A stretch of 64,000 bases of DNA from CAWDVR01 sp044869805 (GTDB taxonomy: Bacteria > Acidobacteriota > Thermoanaerobaculia > Multivoradales > SZUA-115). Shown piece after piece: positions 37,515 to 46,452 of the stretch. The notes beneath the pieces are model-generated. The model made no database searches, was not told where the DNA came from, and saw nothing but the letters and a program-made list of their open reading frames with translations. Position 1 is the first letter of the stretch; each line of letters starts with the position of its first letter. The DNA is taken from positions 24,798 through 88,797 of the forward strand of contig JBIOXV010000187.1 of assembly GCA_044869805.1 (NCBI GenBank), given 5' to 3'. The translations under genes and the position numbers were made by a program.

Positions 37515-39258
37515 GCTGCTGCTGCGCCAGGTGCGGCGCCATCTCGGCGAGCTGCCCTCCGACGAGCCCTGGCGAGCCTTTCTGGAGGCGGTGGACGCTG
37601 CCTACCGCGAGGCGGATCAGGACCGCGAGCTACTCGAGCACTCGATGGAAGAGGTCTCACGCGAGCTGCTCGAGCGCCAGCGCCGCCTCAAGGACCTGCT
37701 GGCGGAGAGCCGGGTCGAGCAGCAGGCGACGCAGGGCGCCCTCTCGCTTCTGCGGGCGACCATCGACGCCACGGCGGACGGCATTCTGGTGGTGAATCTC
37801 GCCGGGCGGATCGTCCTCTACAACCGGCGCTTCGCGGCGATGTGGCGGCTCCCAGAATCGTTGCTCGACGAAGGGGAGGACGACAGAGCCCTGGAGCTGG
37901 CGCTACAGCAACTGGTCGAGCCGGAAGCCTTCTTGAGCAAAGTGCGCGAGCTCTACGCCGACCTCGAGGCCGAGAGCTACGACGTGCTGCGTTTCCGCGA
38001 CGGCCGCGTCTTCGAGCGGCTCTCGATGCCGCAGAGGATGGGCGGCCGCCCAGCCGGGCGGGTGTGGAGCTTTCGTGACGTGACTGAGCGGCACCACCTC
38101 GAGGCGCAGCTCCGGCAGGCGCAGAAGATGGAGGCCGTCGGCCAACTGGCGGGCGGCGTGGCACATGACTTCAACAATGCGCTCACCGTGATCGGCGGGC
38201 ACTGTGAGCTGATGCTGCTGCGCGAGGACTTCCCGGAGAGCCTGCGCCAGGACGCCGAGGTGATCGCTGCCGCCGCTGACCGCGCCGCCGGTCTCACCCG
38301 CCAGTTGCTGGCTTTCAGCCGCCGCCAGATGCTCCGGCCGGTGGTGCTGGACCTCAACGAGCTCGTCGAGCGGCTGGCGCCGATGCTGCGGCGCCTGCTC
38401 GGCGAGGACATCGCGGTGGTCACCAGCCATGGCACCGGCAACACGCACGTGCAGGCCGACGCGGCGCAGCTCGAGCAGGTCGTCCTCAACCTGGCGGTCA
38501 ACGCCCGCGATGCGATGCCCGAGGGCGGCATGCTGTCGATCGGAGTCGTCGGCGGGCGCGACGTGCGGACAGAGGTCGAGAACCTGGGCTTCGAGGTGGC
38601 TCCGGGCCGGTATGTGCAGCTCATCGTGAGGGACACCGGGACTGGTATCCCGAAGGAGCTCCAGCCGCGTATCTTCGAGCCTTTCTTCACCACCAAGGAG
38701 GCGGGCCGCGGCACCGGTCTCGGCCTCGCGACGGTCTACGGAACAGTCAAGCAGTCCGGCGGCTACATCACTCTGGAGAGCGAAGCCGGCCGTGGGGCGG
38801 CGTTCACCGTCGCGCTCCCGGAGGCTGACCCGGTCGCGACGCCGCAGGGGGATTCGCGGCACTCGGCGAGGGGCCGCGAAGCGAAGGGGACGGAGACCGT
38901 GCTGCTGGCCGAGGACGAGGACTCGCTGCGGGCGCTCGGCACCCGCATCCTCACCGACGGCGGCTACGCCGTGCTCGCCGCCCGCGACGCCCGCGAGGCC
39001 ATCGAGCAGGAGGAAAGGCACGCCGGGCCGATTCACCTCCTGGTCACCGACGTGGTGATGCCCGGCGTCAGCGGGCGGATGCTCATCGAGCAGATCCGCG
39101 CCCGGCGCCCCGGAATCCGCGTGCTGTACATGTCCGGCCACACCGACGACGAGATCGTGCGCCGGGGTGTGCTCGACGCGGACGTCCCCTTCCTCGGCAA
39201 GCCGTTCTCGCCCTGGATGCTGCTGCAGGCGGTCCGCAGGGTGCTCGACGCGCCCTAG
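37507..39258 (+). CDS. Hybrid histidine kinase (PAS, HisKA, HATPase, receiver)
   Basis: 583 residues, no membrane segment, so cytosolic. An N-terminal coiled coil (about 30-75) leads to a PAS domain (about 78-195; ATIDATADGILVVNLAGRIVLYN, split by turns), a dimerisation helix with the phospho-acceptor His in GGVAHDFNN (near 220), an ATP-binding domain with NARDAMPEGG, DTGTGIP and GRGTGLGLATVYG boxes, and a C-terminal receiver (about 460-580) whose phospho-acceptor Asp lies in LLVTDVVMPG and conserved Lys in GKPF. With the overlapping FIST gene it forms a likely ligand-sensing phosphorelay. The cognate output regulator is not adjacent; the AAA+ activator 1.5 kb upstream lacks a receiver. Confidence 0.93.
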   Translation: MHKLLLRQVRRHLGELPSDEPWRAFLEAVDAAYREADQDRELLEHSMEEVSRELLERQRRLKDLLAESRVEQQATQGALSLLRATIDATADGILVVNLAGRIVLYNRRFAAMWRLPESLLDEGEDDRALELALQQLVEPEAFLSKVRELYADLEAESYDVLRFRDGRVFERLSMPQRMGGRPAGRVWSFRDVTERHHLEAQLRQAQKMEAVGQLAGGVAHDFNNALTVIGGHCELMLLREDFPESLRQDAEVIAAAADRAAGLTRQLLAFSRRQMLRPVVLDLNELVERLAPMLRRLLGEDIAVVTSHGTGNTHVQADAAQLEQVVLNLAVNARDAMPEGGMLSIGVVGGRDVRTEVENLGFEVAPGRYVQLIVRDTGTGIPKELQPRIFEPFFTTKEAGRGTGLGLATVYGTVKQSGGYITLESEAGRGAAFTVALPEADPVATPQGDSRHSARGREAKGTETVLLAEDEDSLRALGTRILTDGGYAVLAARDAREAIEQEERHAGPIHLLVTDVVMPGVSGRMLIEQIRARRPGIRVLYMSGHTDDEIVRRGVLDADVPFLGKPFSPWMLLQAVRRVLDAP

Positions 39259-39430
39259 CCGCCCTCAAAGATCCGCGGCGGAGGGGTAATAGGAAGGGTG
39301 TTGGGCGGCCCGAGTCGAGAAGCGGCAAGCCGGTGACGATCGAGATCCGACGGCCGTGCCCGGCCACCCGGGCCGCTGTCCGACCTTAGAATAGAAGGGG
39401 CCGAGGGCAGGACTACGAAAGGAGAGCGTG

Positions 39431-40216
39431 ATGAGCGAAGACTACCCGCGTGGCCGTTTTGTCTGGCACGAGCTGCAAACCAGCGACCCCGAGGCCGCCC
39501 AGGCCTTCTATACCGCCCTGATCGGCTGGGAAGCCAAGCCGATGGAGGGCTCCGACCCACCGTACACCATCCTCGGCCTCGGCGAGGCGATGCTGGCAGG
39601 GCTCATGAAGCTCCCGGCCGAGGCGGCCGAGATGGGCGCACCACCCAACTGGCTGGGGTACGTCACCGTCCCGGACGTCGACGCCACCACCGCCCAGGCC
39701 AAGGCGCTGGGGGCCACGGAGCTGGTGCCTCCCATGGACATCCCCAACATGGGGCGGTTCTCGGTGCTCCAGGATCCCCAGGGCGCGGTCATCGCGACCT
39801 GGCACGCCGTCGGCGAAGAAGGAGGCAAGGACACCGTACCGGAGATTGCCCGCTTCTCCTGGCATGAGCTCTACGCCAGCGATTGGGAGGCTGCCTTCGC
39901 CTTCTACTCCGAGCTCTTCGGCTGGAAGAAGCTCGAGGCGATGGACATGGGGGAGATGGGCATCTACCAGTTGTTCGGCCGCACCGACATCCCCTTGGGC
40001 GGCATGTTCAACAAGCCGCCTGACCTGCCGGCGCCGCCCCACTGGCTGTACTACATCCGGGTGCCAGACGTGCACAAGGGAGCGGAGAAGGTGAAGTCCC
40101 TGGGCGGCCAGGTGCTCAACGGCCCGATGGAGGTGCCCGGCGGGGACTGGATCGTCCAGTGCATGGACCCCCAGGGCGTCGCCTTCGCCCTGCACCACAG
40201 CGCCAAGCCTGGGTAG
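39431..40216 (+). CDS. Two-domain VOC (glyoxalase-fold) protein
   Basis: 261 residues made of two vicinal-oxygen-chelate halves: GRFVWHELQTSDPEAAQAFY at the N-terminus and ARFSWHELYASDWEAAFAFY near 140, the latter followed by SELFGWKK. Such fused pairs resemble the mycobacterial Cfp30B-type proteins and may bind a small substrate without a known reaction. Both halves keep the His in WHEL and a late acidic position, possible metal ligands. The ATG at 39431 has an AGGAG site; a GTG three bases earlier is less likely. A TAGAAT hexamer at 39387-39392 is a candidate -10 box. Confidence 0.9.
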   Translation: MSEDYPRGRFVWHELQTSDPEAAQAFYTALIGWEAKPMEGSDPPYTILGLGEAMLAGLMKLPAEAAEMGAPPNWLGYVTVPDVDATTAQAKALGATELVPPMDIPNMGRFSVLQDPQGAVIATWHAVGEEGGKDTVPEIARFSWHELYASDWEAAFAFYSELFGWKKLEAMDMGEMGIYQLFGRTDIPLGGMFNKPPDLPAPPHWLYYIRVPDVHKGAEKVKSLGGQVLNGPMEVPGGDWIVQCMDPQGVAFALHHSAKPG

Positions 40217-40226
40217 GCCCTCCAGC

Positions 40227-40259
40227 AAGGGGCCGTGCGGTGGCGCCCGCCCGGCCCTT
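40227..40259 (+). terminator. Candidate terminator after the VOC gene
   Basis: AAGGGGCCG (40227-40235) pairs with CGGCCCTT (40252-40259), with one bulged G, and runs into TTCTTCTCC. The stem is stable but the T tract is interrupted. Confidence 0.4.
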
Positions 40260-40342
40260 CTTCTCCTCCCTGACCGAATTCGAATCGGGACGGCGCATCG
40301 CTCTGGTAGAGCCCCGATGCCGGGCTCCAAGGAGCGTTCTCT

Positions 40343-43126
40343 ATGCAAAGTGCCGAACCGAGCTGCAAACCGTCCTCGTGCTGGAGGCCGCGGGTCCTGG
40401 GGAGCCTGCTGGCAGTGTTTCTTGCAGGCCCCGCCTTCGCCGTCGACCCGGTCCAGTGGGTGCGTTGGGAGATCCCCACGCCCCTCAGCAGCATCGCCGC
40501 GTCGACCAACCAGGACTTCTACCGCAACGTCAAGCTGCGAGTGATCTTCGAGCGCAAGTCGGGCTCCACGGTGCTGGAGAAGTTCGATGCCCTCGCCTTC
40601 TGGGTCGGCAACAAGGACTTCAAGTTCCGCGCCGCGTTCCCCACCGTGGGTACCTGGAGCTGGCGGACCTCCTGCGAGGCGGGTTGCACGGACGCCGCGG
40701 AGAATGGGGGCCTGGTCAAGACCGGCTCGGTGCAGGTGGGCGCCTACACCGGCACCACGCCGCTCTACAAGAACGGCCTGCTCAAGGCGAAGGCGGGCAC
40801 GGCGGCCGACCGCGGCTTCCTCACCTTCAACGACGGGACGTCTTTCACCTGGGTCGGGGACACGGTCTGGTCGGGGCCGGTCGACGCCACGGCGGCGCAG
40901 TGGTCGGAGTACCTCAAGACCCACGCCAAGAGCCGCCAGAAAATGAAGTACACCGTGATCCAGCTCGCCTACCCGATCGACTGGATGCAGCAGAGCGGGG
41001 TCCAGCCGAGCTTCCCGGGGATGCCCAGCCTCAAGCCGTTCAAGGTCGCGACCTGCGACAACAACGGCTCGATCCCCCGCGCCGGCTGCCAGCCCGACCC
41101 GGCGTTCTGGGACGAGTACGACCGCCGCATCAAGGAAGCGAACGACGCCGGCTTCGTGGTCTGCCTGATCGGCCTCATGGAGCGCATTCTGGAGAGCAAG
41201 CCGTGGCCGCCCACCTCGGAGTCGCAGCACCTGGCGCGCTACGTCGCTTCGCGGCTGGCGGGGAGCTTCGTGGTCTACTCGCCGGGCTTCGACCGCCAGC
41301 GCGCGGACCAGAGCGGCCGCATCAACGCTGTCGGCGCCGAGGCCGCGTCGGCCAGCCGGAGCTATGCCACCCCGACCGCCTCGCCCAAGCCGCGACAGCT
41401 CATCGGCCTCCACCTGGCGGCCTCGGACCTCGCCTCCGACTACACCTTCTTCAAGGCTCAGACCTGGCTCTCGTTCTACTTGATGCAGAGCGGCCAGGCG
41501 CTCAATCTGGCCTACACCCAGGCCTGCGGCAACAAGACCACCTGCCAGTGCTACCTGGAGAGCACCGCCAAAGAGCTGGAGGTGCGTACCAAGCAGCTAG
41601 CGCTGGTCACCAGCCGCGCCAAGGACATGGTGCGAGACATCCGCGCCGTCGATCCGGCGAAGCCAGTGGTCAACGCCGAGGCGATCTACGAGACCAGCGA
41701 CCTCCCGGCTCCCTGCAGGCTCTGCATCTCCAGGCTCTGCGACAAGGACCTCCAGTGCCCGGGCTGCGTACAGCAGTCGGGGCCCTGCATCGAGAGCTGC
41801 CCGGCGCAGCCCTACGCCGAGAACTACAGCCCGCTCCGCGTGCGCCAGACCGGCTACTACTCGCTTCTCCAGGGCGCGGCCGGCTACACCGTGGGCGCCG
41901 GCGGCCTCTTCGACTGGACCAACTACGGCAACGGCCTCGGGCGTGCCGCGTCGACCTCCATGAAGCAGCTCGCGACGCTGCTCGCGAACGTGCCGTGGAC
42001 GGGGCTGCGGCCGGCGCCCGAGCGCCTCGCCGCCGCCGGGAGCGGCCCCAACCTGAAAGTCGCCGCCGCCAGCGGCAACACGGTCGTCGTCTACTCGCCG
42101 AGCAACGCCGCGGTCCAGATCAAGACTGCCGGTCTCAGCAACTGGCCGGGCAAGTGGAGCAAGCAGTGGTTCAATCCCCGCACCGCCGGCAACCCGGAGT
42201 TCAAGGACGTGGCGCAGGCGGAGCGGTGCTGCACGCAGAACACCTGCAGCTTCGCGCCTCAGGGCGCCGGAGACTGGGTGCTGGTGCTCAGGAAGGTCCA
42301 GCAGAATCAGTGCGGGTCGGGGCCGGGCCTGCAGGCCTGGGTGAGCACCGCGGGCGACGAGGAGAGGCCGGTGGTGCTCGCCCAGCTCGTGGACGACAAG
42401 GGCGACCCCCTGGGAAGCGCGGTCGAGGTGAGCGACTCGCTGGACATAGCCGAGAAGCTGGACCCGCGGGTAGTGCAGGATCCCGCCGGCAACTTCCTGG
42501 TGGTCTGGGAGGAGGGGCCCGCCGAGGAGGGGGCGAAGCTCTCCGCGCGGCGCCTGGACTCCGACGGCAATCCCAAGGGCGAACCCCTCGTCCTCGGGGC
42601 GAGCGACGCCGGACCGCTGGTAGAGGCCTCGGTCACGCCCCTGGCCGGTGGCGGCTTCGTGGTCGCTTGGGCGAGCCGCGGCGAAACCTCGCAGGTCTTC
42701 GCGCGCTCGATCGACGCGCTCGGCAACCTCCAGGCGCCGGTGACGGTGGCCACCGCCGCGCCCGAGGACACTTTGGTGAGCCCCGAAGTGGCGGCCGACA
42801 CCGACGGCAACTTCGTGGTCGCGTGGCGGGAGGTAGCGCCGCCTCCCGAGGAGGGGACGATCGAGGTGGGCGCCGGGATCAACCTGCAGCGCTTCACCGC
42901 CGGCGGCTCGCCCATCGAGTCGGGCATCGGAGTGACGATCTACACCTCCTCGGTGGTCGAGATCGACTCCCTGTCGCTGGGCGACGGCGGCGAGATCTGG
43001 CTCTCCTGGGACGCCTGGAACGAGCTCGGAGAGCTGGCGGGCGTCTATGGGGTGCCGGTCGACGCCACCGGCACGGTGGGGGAGACGATCACGGTGTGGG
43101 AGCCGGAGGAGCCCGAGGCCTTCTGA
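40343..43126 (+). CDS. Secreted apiosidase-like (DUF5060/DUF4038) protein with C-terminal repeats
   Basis: 927 residues, exported (signal about 17-33, LLAVFLAGPAFA). Residues ~38-150 match the DUF5060 beta-sandwich (RWEIPTP start, FPTVGTWSWRTSC). From ~153 a TIM-barrel-like DUF4038/apiosidase domain follows, with RGFLTFNDGTSFTWVGDTVW and the catalytic-region IDWM.Q and NAEAIYET segments; the likely acid Glu is in the latter. It probably attacks plant cell-wall side chains such as apiosyl or rhamnosyl units. Cysteine-rich stretches (about 450-490) may be disulfide-bonded. The last ~270 residues are repeats of FLVVWEE / FVVAWASRG / FVVAWREV strands, common in secreted acidobacterial proteins. 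No ribosome site is strong. Confidence 0.8.
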   Translation: MQSAEPSCKPSSCWRPRVLGSLLAVFLAGPAFAVDPVQWVRWEIPTPLSSIAASTNQDFYRNVKLRVIFERKSGSTVLEKFDALAFWVGNKDFKFRAAFPTVGTWSWRTSCEAGCTDAAENGGLVKTGSVQVGAYTGTTPLYKNGLLKAKAGTAADRGFLTFNDGTSFTWVGDTVWSGPVDATAAQWSEYLKTHAKSRQKMKYTVIQLAYPIDWMQQSGVQPSFPGMPSLKPFKVATCDNNGSIPRAGCQPDPAFWDEYDRRIKEANDAGFVVCLIGLMERILESKPWPPTSESQHLARYVASRLAGSFVVYSPGFDRQRADQSGRINAVGAEAASASRSYATPTASPKPRQLIGLHLAASDLASDYTFFKAQTWLSFYLMQSGQALNLAYTQACGNKTTCQCYLESTAKELEVRTKQLALVTSRAKDMVRDIRAVDPAKPVVNAEAIYETSDLPAPCRLCISRLCDKDLQCPGCVQQSGPCIESCPAQPYAENYSPLRVRQTGYYSLLQGAAGYTVGAGGLFDWTNYGNGLGRAASTSMKQLATLLANVPWTGLRPAPERLAAAGSGPNLKVAAASGNTVVVYSPSNAAVQIKTAGLSNWPGKWSKQWFNPRTAGNPEFKDVAQAERCCTQNTCSFAPQGAGDWVLVLRKVQQNQCGSGPGLQAWVSTAGDEERPVVLAQLVDDKGDPLGSAVEVSDSLDIAEKLDPRVVQDPAGNFLVVWEEGPAEEGAKLSARRLDSDGNPKGEPLVLGASDAGPLVEASVTPLAGGGFVVAWASRGETSQVFARSIDALGNLQAPVTVATAAPEDTLVSPEVAADTDGNFVVAWREVAPPPEEGTIEVGAGINLQRFTAGGSPIESGIGVTIYTSSVVEIDSLSLGDGGEIWLSWDAWNELGELAGVYGVPVDATGTVGETITVWEPEEPEAF

Positions 43127-43160
43127 CCGTGATCGGGTCGGGCGGCGGCCTGGTACTGGT

Positions 43161-44057
43161 TCACTTTGAATTCCGGGCCTTGTACGGTCCCCGCTTCTGC
43201 GTCACCGGCGCGGGTAGCAGGGCGATGAGTTCCTCGACCGTCATCGGCCGCTCCGCGATCCCGGCCGCCATCGCCGGCGTCACTCGGTTGTTGCCCCTCT
43301 TCCGGAGCGACTCGTGAGGGCGGCAGAAGTTGTAGTAGAGGTAGTGGAGGCTCACGGCCGCCATCAGGTTCTCGACCTTCTTCGAGAAGGCGTTCGTCAG
43401 CCTGGTGTAGCGGCGCATGCCCATGCGCACGGTGAGGTTCTGTCGCTCGACGTAGCTCGTGGAGACGTGCTCGGGGGCCGGGTCGCCCGTAACCAAGTCC
43501 ACCGTGCAGCCGATGCACTCCGCGGGGCTGTAGCGCACCTCCGGGCCGTCCGGCGCGGCGCCGTAGTGCTTCTGGAGCATCGCGTAGTCCACGCTGCCGC
43601 TGAAGGCATCCTCGACCGCCGAGAGGTACATCCGGTGCCCGTCCGTCGTGAGCTGAATCCGGCTCGCCAGGCGGCCCGCCAAGTCCTGCATGAACTCCGT
43701 AGCGCAGCCGGCATCCCGCGAGCCCACGAGGTAGCAAGGCACCAGCTTGGTGTCATCGCAGATCGCCGAGAAAGTCCACACGTCGCCGTAGCCGAACTCG
43801 CCGCGCAGGGAGCCCGGTACGTTCTTCTGCTTGGAGTAGACGAAGCACCAGAGTTCGTCCACCTGGAGGCGGCGGCAGGGCAGATCCCGGAGCGCTTCGG
43901 CCTGGTAGCTGGCGCAGGCGTCGCCAAGGTCAAGCAGGAGCTTGAGGACGGTGTTCTTGCTCACGCCGACCATGCGGCAGGTGGAGTTGATGCTGCAACC
44001 CTCGACCAGGGCACGGACTACGGCGGCGCGCTTCTCGGGGCTCAGGACGTTTGCCAT
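43161..44057 (-). mobile_element. IS1-like transposase gene
   Basis: 298 residues. A helix-turn-helix (about 22-45, CRMVGVSKNTVLKLL) precedes a DDE-type catalytic core with D67 (VDELW), D139 (TDGH) and E204 (YVERQNL); the RMGMRRYTRLTNAFSKK helix after the Glu is typical of the IS1-like transposases widespread in soil bacteria. The gene is intact. Terminal inverted repeats are not clear: a weak CCTnnTACnG-like match between about 43149 and 44109 is only suggestive, and no target duplication was seen. It marks the left edge of a small accessory island. Confidence 0.88.
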
Positions 44058-44157
44058 ACTGACTATTATGCTTGAGCGGACAAGGTGTTGTCAAGAACGG
44101 TAATGAGGCGTAAATTCCACCGGGTCCAACCGGGTGTAGACTTCAAGGGGTCATCTC

Positions 44158-44931
44158 ATGGAAAAGATTCTAGAAATCCGACTTGGCGACGGCCGAGTAC
44201 GGTCCGGGCTGCTGCCGTTAGACGCCGCCGAACTCTTGGAGCTCTTGCTCGCTGCGCTGGCAGAAGAGGGAGCGGACGTTGAGGTCCTGAAGTCCAGCAA
44301 CCCACACCTGAAGATCCTCGGGCCTGGCTCTACGCGGGCCGCCCTGCTGGTTGAGAGAGCGAAGCCACTTCGGAAGTCGGTTGCTAGCTTCGCCAAGAAC
44401 GCCAGAGCTTACCGTCTCGGCAAGACCGGGAGGGAGTTCGTCGACCAAGCGACCGCGGCCGCCACGACGTGGGGATTCGTCGACCTTGCCCCGGCCATTT
44501 CGGAGAAGAGGCTAGGAAAGGTTCTGCGGTTCGATGATCGCTACAGAGAGCGCCTACAGCAGAAGACCAAAGCCGTGACGATCTCCGGCACAGATGAAGT
44601 CTACGCGAAGGTGATCCGCGCGGGAGGGGAAACTCCGACCGTCAAGCTTGAGCTACTGAACGGCGAGAGCAACACGTTCAAGGTCCGCACCAAGACACTG
44701 GCCAAGGAGCTGGGGAAACGGCTGTACGAGACGGTGAAGCTTCGCGCCGATGTGACTTGGGATCGCGAGACACTAGAGATTATCTCCCTTGTCGTTACCG
44801 AACTCGTCACTGATTGGAAGGATGTCCATCTTGGGGACGTACTCGAAACCCACGGTGGGCTGCTACCAATCCGGTCTCAGTTCGATTCTGTGGAGGCTCT
44901 AATAGCGTCCAGAAACGAACCCGGAGGCTAG
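44158..44931 (+). CDS. Hypothetical protein coupled to a PIN-domain gene
   Basis: 257 residues, soluble, Lys/Glu-rich. It contains no known catalytic motif. N-terminal residues look like an acidic binding region (LLPLDAAELLELLLAALAEEG), the middle is basic (KTGREFVDQAT, LRFDDRYRERLQQKTKA) and residues ~150-240 look beta-rich. GC content is lower than most of the window (about 48-65% in lines I counted by hand, against about 75% nearby), consistent with transfer. Its stop lies directly ahead of the ribosome site of the PIN gene, so it could be an antitoxin-like or targeting partner, but it is far larger than usual antitoxins. Confidence 0.7.
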   Translation: MEKILEIRLGDGRVRSGLLPLDAAELLELLLAALAEEGADVEVLKSSNPHLKILGPGSTRAALLVERAKPLRKSVASFAKNARAYRLGKTGREFVDQATAAATTWGFVDLAPAISEKRLGKVLRFDDRYRERLQQKTKAVTISGTDEVYAKVIRAGGETPTVKLELLNGESNTFKVRTKTLAKELGKRLYETVKLRADVTWDRETLEIISLVVTELVTDWKDVHLGDVLETHGGLLPIRSQFDSVEALIASRNEPGG

Positions 44932-44942
44932 GAGGTGCTCGC

Positions 44943-45401
44943 TTGGCGCTCGTAGTTCTCGACACCTCGGTGGTCATGATTCTGGCCGGCTTGAGTTCTC
45001 AGGAACAGAAGGCTAAAGAGCGCGCCGAGGACCTGGTGACACACCACCGCGGGAAGCATGACACCGTGGCGATTCCATCGGCCGCTTTAGCCGAGTGCTC
45101 GCACTGCGATGAGGAGGTCTGGAGTCAGCTCGTGATTCTCGACCTCAACGCGCCCGCTGCGCTGCTGGCCAACCGGCTCATGCAACCGCTACGCAACGCG
45201 GCGAAGAAGCGAGTTTCTTGGCAGTGCGTTAAGTTCGATGCCTTGATCCTGGCTACCGCCGAGGATCGCGGAGCCGCGTTTCTCTACACCACAGATCCAT
45301 GGTTCGAGTCCGCAGCGAAGGCAGCTTCCCTGAAGGTGAAGGCCAAGGGCCTACCGGAGCTGACCCCGAAGCAAACCAAAATCAAGTATGAGGACGAGTA
45401 G
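44943..45401 (+). CDS. PIN-domain protein, putative ribonuclease
   Basis: 152 residues starting at a TTG (44943) seven bases after a perfect GGAGG. The PIN fold acidic cluster is present: LVVLDTSVVMILAG at the N-terminus (Asp at position 7), AALAECSHCDEEVW (Glu) and FDALILATAEDRG near the C-terminus with TTDPWFES. PIN domains are Mg-dependent single-strand ribonucleases, often toxins of type II toxin-antitoxin pairs. Here the upstream partner is an unrelated 257-residue protein, so the toxin role is inferred from fold only. It ends over the last 20 bases of the convergent small gene. Confidence 0.85.
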   Translation: MALVVLDTSVVMILAGLSSQEQKAKERAEDLVTHHRGKHDTVAIPSAALAECSHCDEEVWSQLVILDLNAPAALLANRLMQPLRNAAKKRVSWQCVKFDALILATAEDRGAAFLYTTDPWFESAAKAASLKVKAKGLPELTPKQTKIKYEDE

Positions 45402-45636
45402 CCCACCTGGCGATCGCGGCTCGTTTGGCGATCTTCGACCGCTGCTCGGGCGACAGCGCTGCGGCTCTCGCCTTGCCACCCTTCAGCCCGCCGCGCCTCC
45501 CTAGTGCAGCGGCAGCAGCCTTGATCGGATCTACCGGCTCGGCCGGCGGTGTCTGTCCTGTTGATTCGGCCACCAGGGCGGCGGCCAGTTGATTGAGATC
45601 GCGCGGTCGCCTGGGCTTGCTTGAGTGGTCTTGCAT
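45382..45636 (-). CDS. Small basic protein, unknown function
   Basis: 84 residues. The C-terminal part GGLKGGKARAAALSPEQRSK followed by IAKRAAIARW is a conserved motif I know from small proteins on plasmids, phages and other mobile DNA; it suggests a nucleic-acid-binding helix. No signal peptide. Preceded by TAGGG near the expected ribosome site distance. It is the last of four minus-strand small genes, separated from the next by 50 bases containing a terminator-like hairpin. Confidence 0.75.
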   Translation of the reverse strand: MQDHSSKPRRPRDLNQLAAALVAESTGQTPPAEPVDPIKAAAAALGRRGGLKGGKARAAALSPEQRSKIAKRAAIARWATRPHT

Positions 45637-45657
45637 GGCCCTACCGTAGCGCGGAAA

Positions 45658-45682
45658 GCGGGGCGGCGCAAGTCCGCCCCGC
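45658..45682 (-). terminator. Hairpin between two small genes
   Basis: Perfect 9-base inverted repeat GCGGGGCGG (45658-45666) and CCGCCCCGC (45674-45682) with a 7-base loop, directly after the stop of the 60-residue gene and followed by TTTCC on that strand. It may stop or attenuate transcription into the last small gene. Confidence 0.5.
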
Positions 45683-45686
45683 AAGG

Positions 45687-45869
45687 CTAGGCGGGATCTG
45701 CTGGCGGCCGGTAGCCGCCCTCTCGTTCGCGCTCTTCGACCTCTCGGTTGGCTAGGTGCTCCATCCACGCGCCGACCGAGGGGAAGCCCGCACGCCGAGC
45801 CCAATAGGCCCAGCGTGCGGCTTCGTTGTGGGTTCCTCTGGCGTGGAAGTCTGCTGCACGGACGCGCAT
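45687..45869 (-). CDS. Small hypothetical protein
   Basis: 60 residues, aromatic and charged (EAARWAYWARRAGF and GAWMEHLANREVEERE), likely helical. No recognised domain. The ATG overlaps the previous stop by one base (TGATG), which with the coding-like composition supports it being a real gene of the small operon. Confidence 0.6.
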   Translation of the reverse strand: MRVRAADFHARGTHNEAARWAYWARRAGFPSVGAWMEHLANREVEEREREGGYRPPADPA

Positions 45870-46081
45870 CACTCGGCGATCGCTCCGCTGATCTTCTCAG
45901 CGATCCCGTACACCTCGCCCGCCCACCCCTCGGCCTTGCCGGCCAGCTCGACCTCGACAGGCTCGAGCTTGCAGAAGCCGCGCTCGGCCGCGAGGTCGGT
46001 GAGGTAGGCGCCGAGGGTCCGCAGGTTGGTCGCGGCGGCCCTCAGCTCGAGAGCCATCAGGGGCGTGTCCGCGGGGCTCAC
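45869..46081 (-). CDS. Small hypothetical protein, paralogue of the next gene upstream
   Basis: 70 residues starting with GTG that overlaps the previous stop (GTGA). Residues 9-30 (LELRAAATNLRTLGAYLTDL) and the end (AEGWAGEVYGIAEKISGAIAE, split by variation) resemble the C-terminal half of the preceding protein (SELRAVCGELLAAAGYLDDL and AAGWAKRVRKVMASIEEAIAE), so it looks like a shortened, diverged copy. Helical, soluble; function unknown. An internal ATG (46057) is an alternative start. Confidence 0.65.
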   Translation of the reverse strand: MSPADTPLMALELRAAATNLRTLGAYLTDLAAERGFCKLEPVEVELAGKAEGWAGEVYGIAEKISGAIAE

Positions 46082-46452
46082 TCGGCGATCGCCTCCTCGA
46101 TCGAAGCCATGACCTTGCGCACCCGCTTCGCCCACCCGGCAGCGCGGCGCTCTAGCCGCGTCTCTGCTGGCGTGTAGGCGGTGCCGAACTGGTTGCCGAG
46201 GTCGTCCAGGTAGCCCGCGGCGGCCAGCAGCTCCCCGCACACGGCGCGCAGCTCAGAGACGGTCAGGGGCACGTCCTCGACCTCGGGCGGCCCGAACTGG
46301 CCTAGCTCGTTCAGGTACTCCCACAGGATCTCTCCCACCGTCTCCAGGGCGGCGACGTGGGCGGGGTCTTCAAAGCGCCAGGTGAAGGTACGGCGGAAGG
46401 TCGAGGAAGCGGCGGTCGCTGTCGGCGGCGTAGAATCCGGCTGGCTGCTCAT
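46078..46452 (-). CDS. Small hypothetical protein of the island
   Basis: 124 residues. The N-terminus is Ser/Thr/Pro-rich and flexible (about 1-20), then FRRTFTWRFEDPAHVAALE and a helical C-terminal half resembling the next small protein. Soluble, acidic; no domain recognised. The ATG at 46452 lies nine bases after a GGAGG site. It heads a unit of three overlapping small genes on the minus strand, flanked by the convergent PIN gene and the divergent coaBC-like gene. Confidence 0.7.
   Translation of the reverse strand: MSSQPDSTPPTATAASSTFRRTFTWRFEDPAHVAALETVGEILWEYLNELGQFGPPEVEDVPLTVSELRAVCGELLAAAGYLDDLGNQFGTAYTPAETRLERRAAGWAKRVRKVMASIEEAIAE

Noticed and set aside
43149..44109. Terminal inverted repeats of the IS1-like element.
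   Set aside because: The matching segments are short, gapped and without target-site duplication, so the element ends are not defined.
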